Shown here piece after piece: positions 9,418 to 19,565 of a stretch of DNA of 29,716 bases. Position 1 is the stretch's first letter, and every line of letters begins with the position of its first letter. This stretch comes from Discostella pseudostelligera. Lineage: Eukaryota > Bacillariophyta > Thalassiosirophyceae > Thalassiosirales > Thalassiosiraceae. The stretch lies in contig JALLBK010000053.1 in assembly GCA_036940085.1 (NCBI GenBank), positions 1-29,716 of the forward strand, in the 5' to 3' direction. The notes below the pieces were generated by a model. That model did no database searches. It worked only from the letters and a program-made list of their open reading frames with translations, and was not told the DNA's origin. The translations under genes and the position numbers were made by a program.

Positions 9418-9954
9418 TCAACTGCCCTCACCGGGGCTCACACAAGAGGTCACATTGATGGAGATTGCTGTAGAATTACTATTCACAGGACGGCATGATG
9501 CAGTTGGCAAATCGGTCACCTGATAATTCGGTCCAATACGTGTGTGATGGGGAGTATAATTCTTTAACCAAATGCCGCCATCGCCATCGTTACTTAGTCG
9601 TTCAATATCGCCGTCGTCACCGCCGCCGTTATCGTTGTTGTTATTACTGGCACCCTGACTATTTCCTTCTCCACCCGCGACATTCATTGAACTAGTTGAT
9701 GACGACGACTGTTCGTGCGCATCGTTCGTTTGTTCACCCATGTCACTGTTCTCGTCGACATCGTCATCATGATCGTGTGCTCCAGTGTTGTGTGATGGAG
9801 GAGCAGTAGGAGCACCGTCGCTATTTGCCAAAGCCGATCGAATTTGAGCCATATCATCCTCGAATGCCGCCCGTCGGTCCTCGGTGCTATCACCAATGAG
9901 TCGTTGGCGCTTGGGCAGGTGCTGCTGTGTAGTGGTACTGTCGTCGTTCGCCAT
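9418..9954 (-). CDS. Small acidic, probably nuclear protein of unknown function
   Basis: A 178-residue single-exon model, starting at the ATG at 9954. A basic PKRQR (14-18) could be a nuclear localisation signal. It is followed by a short helical piece (RRAAFEDDMAQIRSAL) and a long Asp/Asn/Ser/Gly low-complexity stretch (roughly 50-120). Near the C-terminus TRIGPNYQVTDLP (138-150) recalls the first strand of ELM2 domains (consensus around VGxxYQAxxP), but the rest of an ELM2 domain is missing, so I do not assign it. A GTGAGC donor-like sequence lies inside the last codons (around 9442) and could mean that the true C-terminus lies in another exon, which I could not find before the RING gene. 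It diverges from the Grc3/NOL9-like gene. Confidence 0.6.
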   Translation of the reverse strand: MANDDSTTTQQHLPKRQRLIGDSTEDRRAAFEDDMAQIRSALANSDGAPTAPPSHNTGAHDHDDDVDENSDMGEQTNDAHEQSSSSTSSMNVAGGEGNSQGASNNNNDNGGGDDGDIERLSNDGDGGIWLKNYTPHHTRIGPNYQVTDLPTASCRPVNSNSTAISINVTSCVSPGEGS

Positions 9955-10217
9955 GGTGTTGAATGAGGTTGAGGAGTGGAAGTGAGTGTGAGTGTGATGA
10001 TAGATGATTTTCTTGGAGTGGAGTGTGGAGAGTTTTGGCGGGAGGCTGGATTTGAGAAAAGATCTTTCGTCTGTCTGACGTCAAGATGTTGAAACAAGAT
10101 CTTTCGTCTGTCTGGTGTCAGGATCTCTCGTTCAGAGGAAAATGGCGGGAGACACAACATTGATTGGCTGTGGATGGACGACGCGATCGACCTTTGCTTC
10201 GTTGCCAATTCCACTGA
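9955..10217. promoter_or_regulatory. Divergent promoter with duplicated GATCTTTCGTC, CRE and E2F-like boxes
   Basis: 263 bases shared by two divergent genes. GATCTTTCGTCTGTCTG is present twice (10061-10077, 10098-10114; 37 bases apart), a perfect TGACGTCA lies at 10076-10083, and E2F-like boxes TTTTGGCGGGAG (10033-10044) and AAAATGGCGGGA (10139-10150) flank the pair. The arrangement is dense enough to be the control region of both genes. Confidence 0.55.
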
Positions 10218-12908
10218 ATGGACATCATCATGGTGCCCGGAGGAGTTCAGCCGGGCGATGAAGTGCCAACGCCGAAGCCTGCACTTCAAGAAGTGGCTAA
10301 ACCAGCGTCTTCCTCACGCTTGGGACTGTTGCGATGTCCAAATGCGACATCACTTGGTTGGGGCAGCCGTCCAAGCGGCAATGTTGATGTCGCCGCCGCA
10401 GATACCGATGCCGATGCCCAGGCTGTCGTATGCGAAAATCTACTGGCAGATTCTGGTGAATCAACCTCTGGTTCGGTAATTCCCATGGTCACGGCGATTA
10501 GTGAAGTCGCTTCCTCTGTGACTGCAGAAGCAACAACTTTGAAGCCAGCAGATGCAAAGTCGACTCCAACCTTGACAAAGAATGTGCACACAAGTGGAAA
10601 TATTAACAAATCACAAACAAAAAATAGTCATGACGCGAGTAAATTGGACGCTGAATTAGTCAATTCTGTTGTTGGTCAATCTCCAAGGAAAAGACCACGG
10701 ACCTCTAATTCGGGTGCATCACAACGTTCGTTCGATGATAATAATTCAAGAGCCTTTAGCCAGGGTATTGAATTAGTTGATGATGCTGCACCAGCGAAAT
10801 CCGCCACAACGACGCACAAATCTCCTTATTTTTCAGTGACATTAGACTATGAACAACGCGTCGATGGTACCAGTGGGGGAGGTTGTCAGATTCTTACAAT
10901 AACCTATCACGCACATGATACTGTTCATGAGAGTTCATCAACAACAGTCGTAGGTACAATATCCGGTAGAGCCAAAATTGAGGTACTTCCACCACAACCT
11001 CAAACAACTGATTATGTGCAAAGGGATTCTTCGTCTATTGAAGAAATGCAACAAACTTCAATGTTATCATTGGATATTTTTGGTTATCGGATGTCACCAC
11101 AACGGCTATCCTGCAACCATCATAATATTATCGTACATCGGCCAAACTGGATGAATTCTCTCCCGATATCAGTGGTGCATCATAGCTCGAGGGGCAATGA
11201 TACTGAAAGAACTACTCTTCACTCCATCTTACGAGTACGGATACATTCAATGGCCGATGATGAGAGTGAAAATCATGGACGCGCCTCCTCGAATGGTGAG
11301 AACTGTTATTACAGTGCCTACGCTCAGCCATCGTGCGAGATTAGAATACTACCACCAAATGCAATCTATCCTGGAAATTATACCGCCGCTGGAAGTGGAG
11401 TGTGTACTGTACTCGAAACGTGGACACAGACACTGGACAAGATTATCAATGGAGTAAAGGACGATGATTCCGATTCACTTACAAAAGGTGACTCCACAAC
11501 TGGCGTTGAAGACAAAGATAGCATAATGGGGATGAATGACAATAGAATTTTGCTCTGTGGCGCAAAAGGGGTGGGGAAAAGCAATCTCCTTCGATATTCT
11601 ACCAACCGATTACTAACGGCCTCGCAACCAACTAGCCCCATAAAGCACATGATTAGCCGCGTCGCAATATTAGATATAGATTGTGGTCAAGCCGAATTAA
11701 GTCCGCCCGGTTTACTCTCACTGACGATCGTGTCGAAGCCACTATTATCAGAACCTCCTGTCCACATGATTTGTGGTGGAAGTTGTGATCATTACGGGCG
11801 AAAAGTTGACGATCAATTTAACAACATTGACGGAGAAGGTTCAGCCGCGCATGAAGCAGCATACTTCTTCGGGGACGTAACTTCCAAGGCCGATCCAGAA
11901 ACATACATTCAAATGGTATCTCAGCTTATGCAACGATATCGTAGAGTCGTAAAAGAGTTGGGCGGCAACATCCCATTACTGGTAAACACTGATGGCTGGG
12001 TGAAAGGGCTTGGGTATGAAATATTATGCGGTGTAATTGGAGTGATCAATCCCGGGCATGTTGTTCAAATTATGGGTAACACGAAGGCAAAGTCATTTGA
12101 CATGTCTGCCCATCATCAGTATGTTTCCGTTGCCTTGGATGATGATCAATGTCAGCACAACTCCAGGATAGTTCATATCCTTCAGTCATTTGATGAAAGC
12201 ATTTTCTCCACTCTGGGTGACAATGACAGATGCCGACGTCGCTCACTAGACAGTCGAAGTTCCACTGGGACAACGTTTGCAACCGCGTCAGACCATCGTG
12301 TCCATCGACTTTGTACATATTTTCTTGGAGGGTACAACCAGATGATAAGCCAACGCTCCTTTATTGCTGGAGAGGATGAGATCATCTCGTTCCATAAAGA
12401 AAAAGGGTTGCATGATCCGAACAATATCATTGGCTTGACCCTGTCATCCATGCCGCCATATGCGGTTCCTTTTCACTCTGTTCGGATATATCCACCGCCG
12501 GGGTTATTGGATGGCATTGCAGAGCTAAGGCCTTTTTGGGGAGTGCAGGGCGACAAGACATGCAATGATGTATTGGACTCTCTGAATGGCTCCATTGTTG
12601 GCCTTTGTTGTATGCCAGATGCAATTGATCTTCCCCTGTCTTGTTGCAATGTCGGAACGGGTGTACCCATTCTCAACTGCGCCGGTCTGGGAATCATTCG
12701 CAGCATTGATTTCAGCCGCAGACTTTTCTTTGTGCTTACACCCGTCCACCCTCGCCTGCTCGCAAGCGTCACTTCGCTCGTAGGAGGGCAGATTAATCTT
12801 CCTTTAGAGTTCATGTACCGCGGCGTGCACTCGGATTCATTTCCTTACATGACATGTTGTCACCAGATCATAAGTTCCAATTTCGGAATGGACAGTTGCA
12901 AAAAGTAA
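10218..12908 (+). CDS. NOL9: Grc3/NOL9-type polynucleotide 5'-hydroxyl kinase
   Basis: Grc3/NOL9 proteins phosphorylate 5'-OH RNA ends during removal of ITS2 from pre-rRNA in the nucleolus. This intronless 896-residue protein has a low-complexity N-terminal third with a basic KRPRTS cluster (possible nuclear signal), then a beta-rich region containing FGYRM and HRPNW, and the P-loop core. Walker A GAKGVGKS is at about 448-455, followed by LDIDCGQAELSPPGLLSLT (near 486) and NTDGWVKGLG (near 588), all characteristic of the Clp1/Grc3 family; the long N-terminal region and C-terminal domain favour Grc3/NOL9 over Clp1. The C-terminal part (about 650-896) is conserved-looking with few charged repeats. 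The ATG at 10218 is the first in this frame after the promoter; a start further in would lose only low-complexity residues. Confidence 0.88.
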   Translation: MDIIMVPGGVQPGDEVPTPKPALQEVAKPASSSRLGLLRCPNATSLGWGSRPSGNVDVAAADTDADAQAVVCENLLADSGESTSGSVIPMVTAISEVASSVTAEATTLKPADAKSTPTLTKNVHTSGNINKSQTKNSHDASKLDAELVNSVVGQSPRKRPRTSNSGASQRSFDDNNSRAFSQGIELVDDAAPAKSATTTHKSPYFSVTLDYEQRVDGTSGGGCQILTITYHAHDTVHESSSTTVVGTISGRAKIEVLPPQPQTTDYVQRDSSSIEEMQQTSMLSLDIFGYRMSPQRLSCNHHNIIVHRPNWMNSLPISVVHHSSRGNDTERTTLHSILRVRIHSMADDESENHGRASSNGENCYYSAYAQPSCEIRILPPNAIYPGNYTAAGSGVCTVLETWTQTLDKIINGVKDDDSDSLTKGDSTTGVEDKDSIMGMNDNRILLCGAKGVGKSNLLRYSTNRLLTASQPTSPIKHMISRVAILDIDCGQAELSPPGLLSLTIVSKPLLSEPPVHMICGGSCDHYGRKVDDQFNNIDGEGSAAHEAAYFFGDVTSKADPETYIQMVSQLMQRYRRVVKELGGNIPLLVNTDGWVKGLGYEILCGVIGVINPGHVVQIMGNTKAKSFDMSAHHQYVSVALDDDQCQHNSRIVHILQSFDESIFSTLGDNDRCRRRSLDSRSSTGTTFATASDHRVHRLCTYFLGGYNQMISQRSFIAGEDEIISFHKEKGLHDPNNIIGLTLSSMPPYAVPFHSVRIYPPPGLLDGIAELRPFWGVQGDKTCNDVLDSLNGSIVGLCCMPDAIDLPLSCCNVGTGVPILNCAGLGIIRSIDFSRRLFFVLTPVHPRLLASVTSLVGGQINLPLEFMYRGVHSDSFPYMTCCHQIISSNFGMDSCKK

Positions 12909-13133
12909 TTACTAGTTGATTTATGCAATTCTTCTAGCGCCCCGTACATTGCAATCAATTACCTTACATCGTGCAACATGTATTGTTTGACTTCAATGAA
13001 GTCTCCAATAGGAGCTGGAATAGCACTGTGAAGGTAAACCCCTTCATTACGAAACTTCCATCGATGATGTGAAAGAAACCACTTTTCACCCTGGCTGACC
13101 ACCATCACTTGAACTCTGCAGCGAATATGTAGC
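12909..13133. other. Convergent 3' region between NOL9-like and SPP-like genes
   Basis: 225 bases between two stop codons in convergent orientation. No gene seen; presumably both 3'UTRs and terminators. Confidence 0.4.
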
Positions 13134-16100
13134 TCAAACTACAGACGAGCTCTCGGCCAAGTTTGCTCTCGCTTCCCTCGCTGATGCAGTTCTGGCCTCA
13201 GGGATCCTACCCGCAATACCCACCATCCTATCGGCCTTCCTCATCACCTTAGGCCCCGACCACAACTCTGAAAGCTCCCTGCGTTTCCATCCCAAGAAGA
13301 GTATCGTCCCAAGACATGCGGGGACGAGATACACCAATGCAGGCTGGCCTCTCTTTGTCAATGCCACGGCAAGATACGCGAGCATCAGGCCAATGGCATA
13401 TGCAATCACGAGTGGGCCAAAATATCCGCGGAAAAGAGCTTTTCGGACTCGACCGATATTGTACCTTAATCGGGACATCCTACCACCGTTGTTTTCATTT
13501 GTCTCTCCTTCCAAGTCGGTAAGGCGATTACTATTTGCTCGCGAGCACTTTTTGACTAATTTCCTGGCAGCATCGTATCTTGCCGCGAAACTAATCAACA
13601 ATCCTGGTAAGATAATATCACCCAAACCAACAAAGGAATAGCCGCCGCGGTAGTCATTAAACCACGGAATCACCTAGTGATTCAAAAAGGAATGGACAGG
13701 CTTGAGAAAAAGTCTCAAAACATGGCAGCAAAGAATTGTAAGGAGCTACAACATAAGGATATCGAAAACATCACGTACCAACAACATGGGCAAAGGCGCC
13801 ATAACGCCACGGCAGCTAGAATCGGTGGGGTATTTCGCACAGAATGTAGGGTCAACGCCATATGCTCCTCCAAGCGCAACATCCATCATCACTGATCTGC
13901 CGAATATGTACGGGCTGAGGAAGACATAGAACACATCGTAGATGAACACCACCGTCAGGAAGATAGTCGCGATCATAATCTTATTGATATGGATGAGGCC
14001 CAAGATAATGATGCAGAAGCATACTCCCATGACATCCTGAATTAGCCAGTAATACGCATTGTTCAGTGGCTGGACGTAACAAAATCCGACAATAATCCAG
14101 GCAATACCCATGGCAAAGCCGGTAGCTGAACTGACTACATCCATCCACTTGTAATGTTTGCCACGACAGCCCGGTAGGTTCCCAAAAGCGGTGGATTGCA
14201 GTTTGTTGGATGTACGTTCTCCGAGATACTTAAAAGAAATCTTTTCTAGTAAGGGGCGTAGTAACAGATGCGTCATGGCCACGGAACCAGCCAAGCCGTA
14301 TACAACACGCACCACCCGGTTCAGATCGAATAGGAACAAAACGAAGAGGAAAAACGATGCCACGGCAGCGAACAGAATGACATGGAATGCATTCAACTCC
14401 ATAAATCGCATTGCAACAGGTGTTGATGGAGTAAGTGCGTTGATTCGTTGGGGTTGCTGTTGCTGTGCATCACGCTGGGGTATAGGCGTCTCTGTCGCGG
14501 ACGTTTCACCACCTGCTGGTGGCTCATCTGACGATTCATTATTCATCGAAGACTCGGCATCGTTTGACGCAGCACTACGGTTTTTGGGAGATGTTGGATT
14601 CGAAACGAACTCATCCTCAGTGGCCTCGTCAGATATGGTGAAAGAGTCGGCCGTTGTTGTTGCTGGACTTCCCGAAGTTGCAGCCGTCGCCGTATCATTC
14701 TGATTATTACTCTCTGTCATCTCCACCTCCGCAGCCAATCGCAAATCGGTATCCTCATCGTCCAAATCCACCGTGTCGTCCGTATCAGCCCTTCTTCTAC
14801 TCCCTCCTCTCCCACCAGCGACAGCAGAAGCAGAGGCACTGGTTGTTGCAGCAGCACCAGCAAATACCAAAACACCATCATTCACCGCCAAACTAATCTC
14901 CTTCCAACTATCTCTATACTCTTTTGCCGATATATACGTTGCCACCCATACGGTAAACACACCCAATATCCCAACTAATATCGACGATATATGTCCCGAG
15001 GGGTACCATCGTGCATAGGGCACAACACTTACAAATTGAACACTCTCGCCACCACCCTCACTGTTTAACATGGCATCAATTACCAAATCATACAACTCTT
15101 GTCCATTCTCCATGGTCACGAACATGGACGGGATGGTAATCTCCTCCTCTTCATTTTCGGGAATAGCATCTCCATCATCTTCCCCATCTCCATTGGCCTT
15201 CATGGGCATTAATACATCCCAAGCACAACATGCCTCAACTTTCATTGTCTCACCATCAATCGAAGGAGTGGAAGTATTCCGTCCCGTTAACAAACATCGT
15301 AAACTAGGACAATGTTTCTCAAATGATGACATATCTGTGATCATGCCTTCGGCACAGACATTGCCATCCACTCCAGGACCCGTTAATAATTTTGTATTCA
15401 TCAAATCCTCTCCTCCATTCGTATTTGTCGCCGTGGGTACTATTGGAGGGTAATATTCCAATGCTGCCACATCAATTTCGGAATATACTCCATAATGATC
15501 AGGCGTGGCATGATTTCCACATTCATAATCATGTCGATCCTGTGGCCATCTCAACACATCTTCTTCCATGCCAGTTTGTCCATCTACCTCTTCATTGGTT
15601 TCATATCGAGACTCTACTGTATTACGAACAATGACGCCCACGGATCCAAGACGTTGAGCACTGCGGACTTTGGATTCAAAGGTACATAGACCACGTGGAA
15701 CGAGGATGTAATTATTTTCGTAGCCGCTGAGTTTCGTGTCGGGATCGAAAATGTCCGAGTTGGCAGTGGGGTTGGTGTAGTCTGCGAGACCGGCAGATTC
15801 ATTGCAGAGATACATGTCTGCTTGGGGAGGTAGTAGTAGTCGATGGGAGGGGTAGATGTTATTATTAGTGGTGGTAGTTGCAGTGGCATCATCGGGATTG
15901 TTGGCATCTCCACCAGTGAGTGCACTGTGAGTGGCCCACTTGGGTGCCTTGGGAAGATTTGCACCAAAGGTGGCATCGGAGGCGGGTACACGGAAAAGAT
16001 AGCCATTCTCGAGACTGCCGGTGGAACTGAAGGAGGTGATGAGATGAATGTCGATGAATGTTGTGGTCATGGAGGTCAGAGAGGACGATGAAGATGCGGA

Positions 16101-16202
16101 GACGAAGATCGTTGGTGCGGCTTCTCCGACAATGACGAGGTGCACCATCAATGACAACACTGCCGCCAACAGCGGGGAGATGCTGGCGGTGGATCTCGGC
16201 AT
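13134..16202 (-). CDS. Signal peptide peptidase-like (SPPL2-type) intramembrane aspartyl protease with PA domain
   Basis: Cleaves type II membrane segments within the bilayer. Exons are 13779-16202 and 13134-13673 on the minus strand; the 105-base intron has GTACGT and TAG ends, phase 0. The product has 987 residues. The start at 16202 gives a clean signal peptide (residues 1-28). A protease-associated domain follows, with ILVPRGLCTFESKVRSAQ. Then a first membrane span, a cytosolic Ser/Asp/Glu-rich insert of over 150 residues, and a multi-span core. The catalytic pair is YD (Tyr755-Asp756, in FIYDVFYVF) and GLGD (824-827), with the PAL motif at 919-921; all three signatures are intact. PA domain plus signal peptide is the SPPL2 layout, which points to the endomembrane system. 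The catalytic YD and GLGD motifs lie on different exons. Confidence 0.92.
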
Positions 16203-16901
16203 GGTGGCGAGTGGCGAGAGGGGGGCGAGCACAGTATTGGAGGGATTCCACTCTGCGGACGATCGAATTGTTGTTCAGATAAGCCTGAATAATGATAATA
16301 TACTCGAGGTGGTACTGGTACTACTGATACTGATGAAAATGAAAGATATGGATATGGCACGTGCAAAAAGATTTGCTCGGCAGCGACTTGGCCCGCTTTT
16401 TTTCAATCGATTTGGAATCTGTAGTGAGTGTCGCTCGGTGACAGCCCGAGTTCTGCACTGAGTACCACTTAACACTCAGAATGACTCAGAACTACGTGGG
16501 AATTAGTACTAGGATCTTTGGCAGCAATTGAACATAAAAGTACTATGGGTAGGTGGGGATCATCCACTAGATACGAACATAATGTCTACGACACTTGGAA
16601 CAAGACCGGTATGGTAATGGTACGGTACGTCGACCATCGACCATGGACGATCGATTTCGATGTACTCCCCATATCGCAACTAGTTACCGTTTTGAAATGG
16701 TCCGCGACCATATTACGACTCCTTTCTCGTTTCTCGTAGGGTGATATGGGGAGTAACATCGATATCATTTCATTCGCAATCATCCCTTATCCATCCAGAT
16801 ATCACTCCTATCAATGGAAATGGAAGAGAAGTAGCATCTCCTCCCCTCAATTCAACAGCAACGATAATCGAATCGCAACATAGTAATTTTCTATCACAAG
16901 C
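16203..16901. promoter_or_regulatory. Divergent region between SPP-like and RING-H2 genes, with nested hairpin
   Basis: 699 bases with no supported gene. The main structure is an imperfect inverted repeat (left arm 16656-16677, right arm 16741-16763) with a second palindrome inside the loop (16697-16711). Other items are ACTCAG/CTGAGT short repeats around 16453-16490 and a GGATCTTT at 16511-16518. A TGACGTCA overlaps the start codon of the next gene (16903-16910). Confidence 0.5.
16656..16763. repeat. Imperfect inverted repeat with nested palindrome
   Basis: TTCGATGTACTCCCCATATC on the left pairs with GATATGGGGAGTAACATCGA on the right, leaving one bulged base, about 20 paired bases. The 63-base loop contains ATGGTC-CGC-GACCAT (16697-16711), itself a perfect hairpin. 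No protein-coding potential. Confidence 0.85.
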
Positions 16902-19359
16902 ATGACGTCAAACGACGGAGGTCGGGCGGAATCGGACGGGGGCACCGACGAGGCGGCAGCCGCCAACATCAACATCTCCGCCGCAGCCGCCTTTGCAGCA
17001 GCATCCGCATCAGAAGCACTCGCAGTAACAGAACACGCCGTCGCAGAAGCAACCGCGGCGACAATGAGAGCGAATAGAGACAGAAATCACAGTACCATCG
17101 CTGCTGCATCCGCCGCCGTAGCGGCCGCCGCAGCATCTTTAGAAGCAACCGAAGCAGTCACCGCCGCAATAGCAGCAGCGACGAGAGCTAGTACGAGTAG
17201 AGACATAAATCGAGATACCGGAAGCATGATGTCGTCGAGCGATGGAGGTCAGGCAGAAATCAACGAAGCAGTAGCATTAGCCTCCACTATTGCCACCGCC
17301 GCCGCAGTAGCAGCAGACGAAGAGACCGAAAATGCACTTCTAGAGGAATTTCTTGACGCCCATGCGACTTGGACAGATCAAGTCGACGCAATGATGAAAT
17401 TGGAGAAATTGTTGCTATCTGAGCGTCAGCATCCACCATCACTGCTTCCAAAAGCTACAAGGGATGATGGTGTGCATCTAATGCAATACATTAGTGAGTT
17501 TTTGACACGTGACGAAATGAAGAACAAGGTGAAACGGAATGATATTGAGGAGGGAGGAGGGATGAATTGTGATGATGATCGAAATGAAGTAGTGTCGGGC
17601 TTTATGGATGACGAGGAGAAGTTGCAATCCACCGATGCCCCATCCCTCGAGGAGCTATCAAAGGTATTATTTCAACCCGGGATGCAATTCCAGGGACGAA
17701 TTTCTATTCCTGGACTCGTTGGCGTTGGAGGCGGGCGGTTCTCAGCAGAGTACGACGAGGACGAACACGAAGAGGATGAAGATGAGGACGACGAGGATTA
17801 CGATGAAGACGAGGACGAGGTAACTATGGAAGAAATGGATGCGGTGATGAGTAATGGGATGTTTATCATGGGACAAGATTTCCAGAACTTTATGCAGCAC
17901 GCATCATCTGAAAATGATCAGGAAGAGGAGAAAGAAGAATCTGAGGAAGAGGACGAGGCCGAGGAGGAGGATATCATAGAAGTGGAAGAGGAAAACAACA
18001 ATGACAGCTCTATCGATGAAGGTATGGATGTTTCATCGTTCGCGCCTCGTGACAATCACGCGTCTGCGAATCGGGAACATTCACATACTCACAACATGCA
18101 AGAGGAGTCGGGGGGCAATCCTTATAAACTTACAATAATGCAGTTGGGGTCAGATCCATTGGGCAACTCTTTTATCTTGGCAAAACATTCTGCCTACGAA
18201 GATGAGCAGGTTAGTTCGAATCGATGTGTTAATTTTTTGCTGATGGCGTCCTATCTCTGAAACATGCACCTCTTTCACATTCTCTCGTTTGATATTGTAG
18301 GTTGTCCATCTTCAGACGAATATCGTCGATGTAAATGAGCAGCAGAGCGAAGGCAGTGACAGTACTAGAAGGTTAGAGATTTCCTACGAAGATGGAGAGA
18401 CGGTATGCAAAGGGCACTGGAATCCTATCAAGTTTCGATTGGAGGGGCATGTGTACCAAAGAGCCATAACGAACGATGGAGTCTTTCGCACAAGTGATTC
18501 GGCGACGCATGTGTTTACATTGTATCCTTGCACTTTGTGTTTCCTCCGCGAGAGGGAGGGGAAGGAGGAGACTACCGTGCCTCTGAAAAAGTTGGACGAG
18601 ATGCAGCGGGATCTGCTTTCCATGAACACCCGAGCCATCGTCGCTCATCGCCTTCGAATTCAGGGTCTTCGCCTTGAAGCTCTTCTGAAGTTCTTCAAAC
18701 TCTCTAATTCTTTGAGCTTGGGGATCAGGCATGAAACCACCATTGTTAGCCGAAAGTCTCTCGTGAAACAAAGAGAAGTTATTAAGAAAATACGATTGTG
18801 CAATTGGATTGGTCTAATCGAAAGGTATTTCCTGCGGAGTGAAGAAATATGCGCCGAATTTCGTCGTCGAGCGCTCTTACTGAACAATCTATCTTTTGAA
18901 TCAACCAAAGATCAGCTCCGATTCATAGAAAAGTGGAAGGATGCAAAGATGGATTTGGCTGCAGCTCACGCTGAGTGGGACGAGTGGACGGGACAGATTA
19001 AAGGACTTATTTTGTTCGATGACGACGGTCTTGCCATTGGACGCTGGCTTGGGGCACAACGTCGAATTCATGTGAATTTCGAGTCACTTGAGAGTGCATA
19101 TCAGAGAGCATCTACTCGGCTTCCAAGAAGTGACTTGGCAAAATATGAGATTCCGCCCACTGTGCTACGGGAAGAACTTCTTGGAAACACGTGCATCATT
19201 TGCCAATCGCCTCTACTTGATGAAGAGGACCGTGTGTATGAGCTCCCCTGCTCTCATTATTTTCACAAATCATGTGTGCAACAGTGGCTGCATGATAACT
19301 TATCGTGTCCTATGTGTCGATTCGATTTGAAGTCGGACGAGAAAAAAGCGGATAGGTAG
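16902..19359 (+). CDS. Large RING-H2 protein, likely E3 ubiquitin ligase
   Basis: Two exons (16902-18209, 18301-19359), 788 residues, with a GTTAGT donor, a TTGTAG acceptor and a phase 0 junction. The N-terminal 150 residues are almost pure Ala/Thr/Glu helix-prone low complexity, followed by a globular-looking helical part (LLEEFLDAHATWTDQVDAMM) and long acidic runs (about 285-310 and 345-370). The second exon begins with a beta-rich module including VCKGHWNPIKFRLEGHVYQ, a pattern I associate with stramenopile F-box/RING proteins but cannot name. The C-terminal RING-H2 begins at residue 734: CIIC, CSHYFHKSC, CPMC, complete C3H2C3. No membrane segment or signal peptide, so cytosol or nucleus. 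Substrates are unknown. It diverges from the SPP-like gene and converges on the OB-fold gene. Confidence 0.85.
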
Positions 19360-19565
19360 CAGAGTAATTGCTAACGTTTAGATGCATGTCCCCGTCCGTG
19401 ATGAAAGGTATTTGCAATTTGATCACGTATTCGCATTGCCTCGCTCTTCTCCACTTCAATAACTAAGATGCTTGGCTTGTGTTGGCTATCAACTGAACAC
19501 GACAAATGTAAAAGAATGGTTCATTCAGCTGAAAGCTCAAACAAGTGTTACAATTTTTTATACTG

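Noticed and set aside
9418..9560. ELM2 domain in the small acidic protein
   Set aside because: Only the first strand-like RIGPNYQV matches; the remaining conserved positions are missing.
10174..10479. Plus-strand open frame before and over the NOL9-like start
   Set aside because: Different frame from the long NOL9-like coding region and no family signal; a shadow.
16903..16910. TGACGTCA as a promoter CRE
   Set aside because: It overlaps the ATG and codons 2-3 (Met-Thr-Ser) of the RING gene, so chance coding overlap is the simpler reading.
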